A stretch of DNA of 64,000 bases, taken from assembly GCA_015067635.1 (NCBI GenBank), contig SVMA01000004.1, positions 1-64,000 on the forward strand, written 5' to 3'. Below are positions 57,818 through 64,000 of this stretch, piece by piece (position 1 is the first letter of the stretch; each line of letters starts with the position of its first letter). Source of the DNA: Oscillospiraceae bacterium (GTDB taxonomy: Bacteria > Bacillota > Clostridia > Oscillospirales > Oscillospiraceae). Under the pieces are notes generated by a model. It did not search any database and was not told the DNA's origin. It saw only the letters and a program-made list of their open reading frames with translations. The position numbers and the translations under genes were made by a program.

Positions 57818-59067
57818 CCTACCGTGCCTTTTCCCCCAAGCAAAAGACGGTGCTTTCCTGGTGGATTCCGGGGAACGAAAATTACGAAAAGGAAGCCATT
57901 GTCTGTGATGGGGCGGTTCGGTCCGGCAAGACCCTGAGTATGGGGCTGTCCTTCTTCCTGTGGGCGATGAGCTGCTTTGACGGGATGCGCTTCGGGGTCT
58001 GCGGAAAGACCATTGCCTCTCTGCGGCGAAACGTGCTGTCAGAAATTCTGCCCCGTTTGGGCGGTATGGGTGCCACCTGGAAGGAGAAACGGACGGAAAA
58101 TCTGGTGACGGTAACCTTTCACGGACACCGCAATCAGTTTTACATCTTCGGCGGACGGGACGAAAGCTCCGCAAGCCTGATCCAGGGTATCACCTTCGCC
58201 GGGGTTTTGCTGGATGAGGTGGCGCTGATGCCCAGATCCTTCGTGGAGCAGGCCTGTGCACGGTGCTCGGTGGCGGGAAGCCGTCTGTGGTTTAACTGCA
58301 ATCCGGCAGGGCCGAACCATTGGTTTTACAAGGAGTGGATCCTGGAGAGTGAGAAGCGAAACTGTCTGCATCTGCATTTTACCATGGAGGATAATCCTTC
58401 CCTGAGTGATGCCATCCGTCAGCGGTATCAAAGGCTGTATTCCGGCGTGTTTTACCGACGGTTCATTTTGGGACAGTGGGCACAGGCAGAGGGAAGGGTC
58501 TACGATTTCTTTGAGCCGGATATGGTAAGACCTGTGCCCACGGGGACATTTGAAAAGTGGTACATTTCCTGTGATTACGGTACGGTCAACCCCACTTCCA
58601 TGGGTTTATGGGGTCTGCAAAAAGGGGTCTGGTACCGGGTAAAGGAATTCTACTTTGATTCCCGGGAGAAGCAGCGGCAAATGACGGATGAGGAATATGC
58701 CTCGGCTTTGGAAAAGCTGGCAGGAAACAGGAAAATCACAGCTGTGGTGGCAGACCCTTCGGCGGCCAGCTTCATGGAGACCCTGCGGCGTCACGGCTGG
58801 GTGGTTCAGAAGGCGGAAAACGATGTGCTGTCCGGCATCCGATTGACGGCAGACTGTCTGAAATCCGGGAAACTGGTTATCTGTGAGGGATGTACGGATC
58901 TGCTGCGGGAGATGGATGCCTATGTCTGGGATTTGGACAGCGCTTCCAGAGATCGGGTAAAAAAGGAGCACGACCATGCTATGGACGAAATGCGGTATTT
59001 TGCTGCAACCGTGCTTGGTAAAAAATCCGACAGCTTTGTGGCTTGTACCGTAGAGCGACGGAAATAA
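57814..59067 (+). CDS. Phage terminase large subunit (PBSX/XtmB type)
   Basis: A 417-aa packaging motor. N-terminal ATPase: CDGAVRSGKTLSMGLSFFLW (Walker A, about 31-50), GGRDESSASLIQGITFAGVLLDEVALM (Walker B, about 109-135) and WFNCNPAGPNHWF (coupling motif). C-terminal RNase H-like nuclease: ISCDYGTVNPTSMGLWG, TAVVADPSAASF and DHAMDEMRYFA with three acidic residues. Full length with no frameshift. All catalytic motifs look intact although tail genes are lacking. Confidence 0.93.
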   Translation: MTYRAFSPKQKTVLSWWIPGNENYEKEAIVCDGAVRSGKTLSMGLSFFLWAMSCFDGMRFGVCGKTIASLRRNVLSEILPRLGGMGATWKEKRTENLVTVTFHGHRNQFYIFGGRDESSASLIQGITFAGVLLDEVALMPRSFVEQACARCSVAGSRLWFNCNPAGPNHWFYKEWILESEKRNCLHLHFTMEDNPSLSDAIRQRYQRLYSGVFYRRFILGQWAQAEGRVYDFFEPDMVRPVPTGTFEKWYISCDYGTVNPTSMGLWGLQKGVWYRVKEFYFDSREKQRQMTDEEYASALEKLAGNRKITAVVADPSAASFMETLRRHGWVVQKAENDVLSGIRLTADCLKSGKLVICEGCTDLLREMDAYVWDLDSASRDRVKKEHDHAMDEMRYFAATVLGKKSDSFVACTVERRK

Positions 59068-59083
59068 GAAAGGAGCAAACACA

Positions 59084-60235
59084 TTGAAACGAAAACAACA
59101 GGAGCATCCCCTGGCGGCAACTGCCTGCCAGCTCCGCAGCGGACAGAGCCATCCCTTTGGCGCGTTGAAGGGCTTTGTTCCTCTGGGAGCCGGTGAAGAG
59201 CAGATATACCGCCAACTGCGGGAAGCCATTCCGGTTCTGGATGCGGCAGTGGGGAAGCTGGTGCGTCTCAGCGGCGGCTTCTCGGTGCATTGCCGGGGAA
59301 AAGAAAGTCAGGAAAAGCTGGAAAAATTTCTGCGGGAGGTTCCCTGCGGAAGAGGGCAGGTGGGCATTGACTGCTTTTTATCCGGTTTTACGGACAGCCT
59401 GCTGATCTACGGGCGGTCCGTAGGTGAAATGATTCTGGACCGGGGTCATCTGAAGGCGGTTTGCTGGGGCGATGTGACCCAACTGCAGATCGTGGAGGGA
59501 GAAAATCCGCTGGATGTGGAGCTTTGGGGACCGGACAGCAAGGGACACATGGGTGCGCTTCCTTATCAGCATTTACTGCTGTTTTCCACCTTGAATCCCG
59601 AAGCGGCACATCCCTACGGCGTGAGCTTATTCCGCGGAATGCCCTTTCTTGCGGATATCCTGATGAAGATCTATGCCACCGTCGGCTCCAACTGGGAACG
59701 GGCAGGCAATGTGCGTTACAGCGTGATCTGCAAGGGAAATGAGCAGTTGGATCCCTCTGCGGCACAGGAACGGGGTCAGCAGGTGGCAAGGGAATGGAGC
59801 CGTGCCATGGAGGATGCCAAAACCGGTACGGTACGGGATTTTGTAGCCGTGGGGGATGTGGAGATCAAGGTGATCGGCAGCGATTCTCCCATTTTGGATT
59901 CTCAGGTGCCGGTGCGGCAGATTCTGGAACAGCTGGTGGCAAAAACCGGTCTGCCGCCCTTCCTTCTGGGCTTAAACTGGAGCACCACAGAGAGGATGAG
60001 CACACAGCAGGCAGATATTCTGACCTCAGAGCTGTGGGCATTGCGCCGGACGGTAGAACCGATCCTGCGGAAAATCTGCAAAACCTACCTTGCTCTGGAA
60101 GGGCTGGATGACCGAGTGGATATCCAATGGAACGACATCAGCCTGCAGGACATCACCGAGGAGGCAAAAGCTGAGCTTTACAGGGCACAGGCTCTGAAAT
60201 ATCGGGCAGAAGCAAATGAAGGAGGAAACCAATGA
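59084..60235 (+). CDS. Phage portal protein
   Basis: A 383-aa portal-family protein: AVGKLVRLSGGFSVHC, GFTDSLLIYGRSVGEMIL, LLLFSTLNPEAAHPYGVSLFRGMPFLADILMKIYATVGSNWERAGNVRYSV, DSQVPVRQILEQLVAKTGLPPFLLGLNW and STQQADILTSELWALRRTVEPIL. TTG 59084 follows AAAGGAGCAAACACA. It forms the dodecameric DNA channel of the procapsid. It directly follows terL and overlaps the next gene by 4 nt. Confidence 0.88.
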   Translation: MKRKQQEHPLAATACQLRSGQSHPFGALKGFVPLGAGEEQIYRQLREAIPVLDAAVGKLVRLSGGFSVHCRGKESQEKLEKFLREVPCGRGQVGIDCFLSGFTDSLLIYGRSVGEMILDRGHLKAVCWGDVTQLQIVEGENPLDVELWGPDSKGHMGALPYQHLLLFSTLNPEAAHPYGVSLFRGMPFLADILMKIYATVGSNWERAGNVRYSVICKGNEQLDPSAAQERGQQVAREWSRAMEDAKTGTVRDFVAVGDVEIKVIGSDSPILDSQVPVRQILEQLVAKTGLPPFLLGLNWSTTERMSTQQADILTSELWALRRTVEPILRKICKTYLALEGLDDRVDIQWNDISLQDITEEAKAELYRAQALKYRAEANEGGNQ

Positions 60236-61125
60236 ATATTCAAAAGGAAACCCAGGTGGCCGCCACCGGTGTGGCGACGCTGGAACAGCTGGAGGCCATT
60301 CACGCTCAGGCGAAAACCAAGCTGACTGCCGAGCAGGTATATGTATTCTCCCTGCGGCTGTGTGACGACCAGATCGACCGGGATCTGGAACGGTTCGACA
60401 CCGCCGCACTGCCGCAGCTGGCAAAGCTGTTTATCGGAAAGACCGGCATCGTGGATCACAAGTGGAGCAGTGACCGGCAGGTTGCCCGAATCTTTGAAAC
60501 ACAGGTGGTAAAGGAAGGGGACGTGAGCTACATCAAGGCATGGGCTTACATTCGCCGTGGCGGCAATGCCGAGGAAGTGATCGCAGATATTGAGGCCGGC
60601 ATCAAAAAGGAAGTGTCCGTGGGCTGTGCCATGGGTCTGGGCGTATGCTCCATTTGCGGCGGAGAATACGGCACCTGCGGCCATCAAAAGGGAGAACATT
60701 ACGACGGGATGCTGTGCTGTGTGATTCTCAAGGAACCCATGGATGCCTACGAATTTTCCTTTGTAGCCGTCCCGGCACAGCCTAATGCCGGTGTTATCAA
60801 GGGCTTGGGTACCGGCGGTCGGTGTTTGAAGGAATTGGCCGATGAATTCGGCGCACAGGGAGAATACCGGGCTTTGTTTACCCAGGCACAGCTGGGACAG
60901 CAGTACAAAAAGCAGCTGCAAAAGGATGTGGTCCGGCTGTTTTTGTCCCTGGATATGGGACTGACAGAGCCGCTGCTACGTTCTATTTCCCAAAAAATCA
61001 GCGCAGAGGAATTGCTGCAGCTGAAAGCCGCCCTGGAAGAACGTGTGGCAGAATATCTGCCCCTGCAGACTCAGCTGCACAGCTTCCGCAAGCAGGAAAA
61101 TATGGAAAGCGGCTACTTGATTTAG
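60232..61125 (+). CDS. Putative prohead serine protease with Cys-rich insertion
   Basis: A 297-aa protein between the portal and capsid genes. DDQIDRDLERFDTAALPQLAKLFIGKTGIVDHKWSSDRQVARI (candidate catalytic His) and AGIKKEVSVGCAMG (candidate Ser), then CSICGGEYGTCGHQKGEHYDGMLCC, EPMDAYEFSFVAVPAQPNAGVIKGLG. The H...S order and PA-P-A ending match HK97-type maturation proteases. The CxxCxxxxxxCxH segment could bind zinc. A C-terminal region of about 100 aa (LGQQYKKQLQKDVVRLFLSL...) may be scaffold-like. Confidence 0.72.
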   Translation: MNIQKETQVAATGVATLEQLEAIHAQAKTKLTAEQVYVFSLRLCDDQIDRDLERFDTAALPQLAKLFIGKTGIVDHKWSSDRQVARIFETQVVKEGDVSYIKAWAYIRRGGNAEEVIADIEAGIKKEVSVGCAMGLGVCSICGGEYGTCGHQKGEHYDGMLCCVILKEPMDAYEFSFVAVPAQPNAGVIKGLGTGGRCLKELADEFGAQGEYRALFTQAQLGQQYKKQLQKDVVRLFLSLDMGLTEPLLRSISQKISAEELLQLKAALEERVAEYLPLQTQLHSFRKQENMESGYLI

Positions 61126-61177
61126 GGCTTATCGGAAAATCCGATGACCATATATTTTATTTAGGAGGAAACGAAAA

Positions 61178-62203
61178 ATGGGTTACGACAATCTGAAACT
61201 GGAAAAGGGCATGTACCGGCAGTCGGGCATGAGCTTCACCCAGGTGCTGGAGTCCCTGGACCCCAGCGAAAACTACCGCGGTACTGCCTTGGAGGGCACC
61301 GATGCATTTCAGCGTCAGCTGAAGCGCTTCGGCATCCGCGCAAAAGGGGCGGACTCCTCTCCTGTGGAGAGCTTTTTCCGCACCATGGACAGCGCAGTGC
61401 TGTTCCCGGAGTACATCGCAAGAACCGTCCGTCAGGGCATGGAGGAGAATAACATTCTGCCGGATATCGTGGCAACCACCACGGTGATCGACTCCCTGGA
61501 CTACCGTTCCATCTATTCCACTCCCGCCGACGAGGACAAGGAACTGAAGGACGTGGCAGAAGGAACTGCCATTCCCACCACCGAGGTGACTACCAAGGAG
61601 AATTTGGTCAGCCTTTCCAAGCGAGGCAGAATGCTGGTGGCTTCCTATGAGGCTCTGCGCTTCCAGAAGCTGGATCTGTTCGGTGTGATGCTGCGCCAGA
61701 TCGGTGCTTACATCCAGAAGCAGCAGCTGGCAGATGCGGTCAGCGTGATTTTGGACGGTGACGGCAATGAAAATCCTGCTACGCAGTACTCTGTTGGCAC
61801 CAACCCCATTTCCGGTACTGCCGGCACGCTCAAGTATGATCAGCTGGTGGAATTCTGGAGCAAATTTGATCCTTATACCATGAATACCATCCTCTGCTCC
61901 GGCAACACCATGACCCAGCTGCTGAAGGTGCCCGAGCTGCAGAACCCCCTGACCGGACTGAATTTCCAGGGCACCGGCAAGCTGACCACTCCCCTGGGTG
62001 CAAAGCTCCACCGCACAAGCGCTGTTAACGACGGCATGATCATCGGTCTGGACAGCCGCTACGCGCTGGAATTGGTGCGTGCAGGCGATGTTTTGGTGGA
62101 ATACGACAAGCTGATCGACCGTCAGCTGGAGCGTGCTGCAATTACTTCCATTTCCGGCTTTGGCAAGATTTGTGACGGTGCTGCCGCCGTTCTGAACGTA
62201 TGA
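61178..62203 (+). CDS. HK97-fold major capsid protein
   Basis: A 341-aa protein in the capsid position. SSPVESFFRTMDSAVLFPEYIARTVRQGMEE, ATTTVIDSLDYRSIYSTPADEDKELKDVAEGTAIPTTEVTTKENLVSLSKRGRMLVASYEALRFQKLDLFGVMLRQIGAYIQKQQLADAV and LGAKLHRTSAVNDGMIIGLDSRYALELVRAGDVLVEYDKLIDRQLERAAITSISGF are typical capsid sequences with an E-loop-like stretch and P-domain end. ATG follows TTAGGAGGAAACGAAAA. It overlaps the next gene by 4 nt. Confidence 0.85.
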   Translation: MGYDNLKLEKGMYRQSGMSFTQVLESLDPSENYRGTALEGTDAFQRQLKRFGIRAKGADSSPVESFFRTMDSAVLFPEYIARTVRQGMEENNILPDIVATTTVIDSLDYRSIYSTPADEDKELKDVAEGTAIPTTEVTTKENLVSLSKRGRMLVASYEALRFQKLDLFGVMLRQIGAYIQKQQLADAVSVILDGDGNENPATQYSVGTNPISGTAGTLKYDQLVEFWSKFDPYTMNTILCSGNTMTQLLKVPELQNPLTGLNFQGTGKLTTPLGAKLHRTSAVNDGMIIGLDSRYALELVRAGDVLVEYDKLIDRQLERAAITSISGFGKICDGAAAVLNV

Positions 62204-62556
62204 CCCTGTCAGAGCAAATTTGTGCCCAGGCACAGCTACTTACCCAGGATTCCGAAACGGTGAATCTGCCCATGCTGGAGCTTCTTTGTCATGCGGCAGA
62301 AAATTCCCTCCTGCAAAAGCTACGGGAGGGAATCACGCCGGAGGACTGCAAGGCCGATTTTGTGGCGGCTGCCAGTCTATATGCGCTGGCGGCTCTGTCG
62401 GAAGTGGATGAGGTGGCGCAGATAGAGCAGCTTCAGGCCGGAGATCTTACGCTCCGACGGGGCAGTACCGATTCTGCCGCCTGCTGTCTGCGGTATCAGG
62501 CGCAAATGCTGATGGCACCTTATTTGAAGGATTGCTTTTCTTTCCGGGGGGTGTGA
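62200..62556 (+). CDS. Putative head-tail connector (gp6-like)
   Basis: A 118-aa, mostly alpha-helical protein directly after the capsid gene (ATGA overlap), as expected for gp6-like connectors: MTLSEQICAQAQLL, LPMLELLCHAAENSLLQKLREGITPEDCKADFVAAASLYALAAL. Similarity is by size, helix pattern and position only. Confidence 0.6.
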   Translation: MTLSEQICAQAQLLTQDSETVNLPMLELLCHAAENSLLQKLREGITPEDCKADFVAAASLYALAALSEVDEVAQIEQLQAGDLTLRRGSTDSAACCLRYQAQMLMAPYLKDCFSFRGV

Positions 62557-62558
62557 CC

Positions 62559-62897
62559 GTGCGGAAATTGGTGGATCGGATATTCCGGCGGTACGGTGCG
62601 CCGGTGGTGGTGATCACGTCCTATGATTATGTCACCATCTACGGCTTTGCCGAACACACCGCTACGTCTGCCCGAAAATACGTGCTTCCGGAGCATTCTC
62701 CCCTGGGAGAATTGCCCCGGGGGCATTATCTGATGCTGCTGCCCCTGACGCTTGTGCTGAAGCCGGGAGATTCCCTGATGTACAGCAACCACTGGTATGT
62801 GGTACGCCGGGCAGAGAAGGTGTATTTTCGGGACGAAGCGCTGTATTACTGCTGTCTGTGTGAGGAGAAGGGAGAGCCGGATCTATGGGGAACTTAA
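62559..62897 (+). CDS. Phage head-completion/minor structural protein, unassigned
   Basis: A 112-aa protein if the start is GTG 62559, seven nt after GGGGGG; GTG 62553, two codons earlier, is the alternative. VDRIFRRYGAPVVVITSYDYVTIYGFAEHTATSARKYVLPEHSPLGELPRGHYLMLLPLTLVLKPGDSLMYSNHWYVVRRAEKVYFRDE is a beta-rich domain like phage head-closure or minor capsid proteins. It overlaps the next ORF by 13 nt. Confidence 0.6.
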   Translation: MRKLVDRIFRRYGAPVVVITSYDYVTIYGFAEHTATSARKYVLPEHSPLGELPRGHYLMLLPLTLVLKPGDSLMYSNHWYVVRRAEKVYFRDEALYYCCLCEEKGEPDLWGT

Positions 62898-63544
62898 GAT
62901 TAGACAATCTGGTTTCGTTTTTGAACGCCAACGGTGTGCGGTCAGAAGAAGCTTATCCCGGAAAAGCGATTACACGAATCGTTTCACCGGTTGCGGCCTT
63001 AAGTGTGGACTGCGTGAACCAGGAAAACCGCACGATCACGGTGCTGGCAGAAATTCTGAGTCCTCAGGATGAGGGTGGATATCCTTGTCAGGAAAAGGCG
63101 ATGGATGTTTGCAACATTTTGTCGCAGGCCGGTGGGATTTGCCGGACAGGAAGCTGTCAGTTTTTGAATAAGGCAGGCGTATTCCGGGTACCTGTGTGGG
63201 CGGTTTTTCATATGGACGACACCCTGCCCTATACACTGAGAACCGGCACGCTGCTGCTTCCTTATGCCTGCGGTTTTTCCGCTTATCAGGAAACGGACAA
63301 AACGATTACGAGCATCCACGACGCACCGTGGGTCTTTACGGTGGAGGAGCTGTTTCCCTGGGGCGTGATGGACACAATGGAAGTCCAGGAGCCCTTTGAG
63401 CTGATCCTGCACCGCAGCGCCGGCAACGAGGAATACACCGGCTGTGTATGGACCAAACGGAAGCGTATCGCGGAAAAAGACGGAATCCGACAAATCCGGG
63501 AAGGTATCTCAAACAAGCGCTTTCTCACCTCCGGTGATGAATAA
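62885..63544 (+). CDS. Phage structural protein of unknown role
   Basis: A 219-aa protein, last of the head module; not recognised as a named family. N-terminal LDNLVSFLNANGVRSEEAYPGKAITRIVSPVAALSVDCVNQENRTITVLAEILSPQDEGGYPCQEKAMDVCNILSQAGG resembles minor capsid or tail-completion proteins that handle a tail terminator. The C-terminal part is beta-rich. A strong terminator follows 8 nt after the stop, so no tail-tube gene is linked. Confidence 0.55.
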   Translation: MGNLRLDNLVSFLNANGVRSEEAYPGKAITRIVSPVAALSVDCVNQENRTITVLAEILSPQDEGGYPCQEKAMDVCNILSQAGGICRTGSCQFLNKAGVFRVPVWAVFHMDDTLPYTLRTGTLLLPYACGFSAYQETDKTITSIHDAPWVFTVEELFPWGVMDTMEVQEPFELILHRSAGNEEYTGCVWTKRKRIAEKDGIRQIREGISNKRFLTSGDE

Positions 63545-63551
63545 AAAAACG

Positions 63552-63580
63552 AAAGCCCCCTCTCCCGAGGGGGCTTTTTG
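63552..63580 (+). terminator. Intrinsic terminator closing the phage head module
   Basis: AAAGCCCCCTC-TCCC-GAGGGGGCTTT followed by TTG; the tip again resembles the family A repeat hairpin. Confidence 0.85.
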
Positions 63581-63634
63581 CGCGGTCTCAGACAGTCTCT
63601 GCGACCTCTGTCAAAAAACCGTAGTGGCAAAAAG

Positions 63635-63664
63635 AAAAGGGCGGAAAATTCCGCCCTTTTTTAT
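63635..63664. terminator. Bidirectional terminator at the end of the S1-domain gene
   Basis: AAAAGGGCGG-AAAATT-CCGCCCTTTT with T run; it overlaps the minus-strand stop codon at 63661. Confidence 0.8.
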
Positions 63665-64000
63665 CTTCTGCGATTTTTGGTGCGATGATCGGAATACTGC
63701 TTGATTCCGGATATCTTACTGTCCGACTCGGACATAAAAGCCTTCAGCCGTTCTTCAAACAGCTGATCCGCTGTTTTGGGAGCCGGCGGCGGTGTGACCG
63801 GACGGGGTGTACGGCCAGCCTGTCCTGCCGCGGGAGTGCGCTGTGCGGCTTCCCGCTGGGGCTTTGCCTCCAGCCGCTTAATGGACAGGTTCACTTTTCC
63901 GTTTTCCAGACCGATGACCACGACCTTAACTTCCTGTCCTTCAGTCAAATGCTGACGAATGTCGCTGACATAAGCGTTGGCGACCTCGGAAATATGTACC
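63661..64000 (-). CDS. S1 RNA-binding domain protein (partial, 5' end off window)
   Basis: The minus-strand frame stays open to the window edge, beyond the track's internal start: VHISEVANAYVSDIRQHLTEGQEVKVVVIGLENGKVNLSIKRL is the second half of a classic S1 domain. A Pro/Ala/Arg-rich linker and a basic tail (SGIKQYSDHRTKNRRR) complete the C-terminus. It resembles the small Firmicute S1 proteins of the YugI/YabR type that associate with ribosomes. About 30-40 N-terminal residues are probably missing. Confidence 0.88.
   Translation of the reverse strand, partial: VHISEVANAYVSDIRQHLTEGQEVKVVVIGLENGKVNLSIKRLEAKPQREAAQRTPAAGQAGRTPRPVTPPPAPKTADQLFEERLKAFMSESDSKISGIKQYSDHRTKNRRR

Noticed and set aside
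63601-63634. tRNA fragment
   Set aside because: Short text near GTCTCTGCGACCTCTG does not fold as a tRNA and lacks a TTCRANY T-loop.

Overview
The window looks like a chromosome segment from a spore-forming, anaerobic gut Firmicute of class Clostridia, probably an Oscillospiraceae/Ruminococcaceae-type organism. This rests on a spoIIE homologue, an NfnAB transhydrogenase, Firmicute-style AGGAGG ribosome binding sites with many TTG starts, sigma-A promoters of the TTGACA-N17-TATAAT type, a moderately GC-rich composition and dispersed GC-rich hairpin repeats. The species cannot be named from the sequence alone. No rRNA, tRNA, CRISPR array or insertion sequence was seen.

Layout. 1-6.6 kb (minus): two sugar-kinase genes (ROK-type and NahK-like), a Nudix hydrolase and a heterodimeric ABC exporter. 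6.7-11.1 kb (plus): thiamine pyrophosphokinase, a P-type ATPase and a MocR regulator, then asnS (minus). 12.7-19.3 kb: a divergent sugar-phosphate cassette. A DeoR regulator and a SIS protein run left. A ceramidase-like hydrolase, an archaeal-type triosephosphate isomerase homologue, a YjbQ protein, a NagA-like deacetylase and a divergent NagB-like protein run right. 19.5-23.7 kb: a CBM9-like protein, nfnAB and a degenerate ADP-ribosylglycohydrolase.

23.8-33.8 kb is the classic translation/RNA operon rimP-nusA-ylxR-L7Ae-infB-rbfA-truB-ribF-rpsO-pnp, interrupted by two repeat elements. 33.9-47.5 kb is mixed housekeeping: a membrane protein, spoIIE, prfA, tsaE-tsaB-upp, an M3 lipoprotein peptidase, an SLH protein, dCMP deaminase, rpoD, lepA and hemW. 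queT at 47.6-48.1 kb sits behind a preQ1-I-like riboswitch.

48.3-57.2 kb is a probable eight-gene minus-strand catabolic operon: NagB-like, creatininase-like, SemiSWEET-like, Gfo/Idh/MocA, a permuted PreA-PreT fusion, an SDR, an Ldh2-type dehydrogenase and malic enzyme. 57.5-63.5 kb is an orphan phage head module: small and large terminase, portal, protease, capsid and connector-like genes, with no tail, lysis or integrase genes. It ends at a strong terminator, followed by a partial S1-domain gene.

The most unusual parts are the two amino-sugar-flavoured cassettes, each with its own non-canonical NagB paralogue; the permuted dihydropyrimidine-dehydrogenase-like fusion; the intact but orphaned head module; the ADP-ribosylglycohydrolase with its metal ligands replaced; and a family of MITE-like hairpin elements lodged inside otherwise conserved operons.
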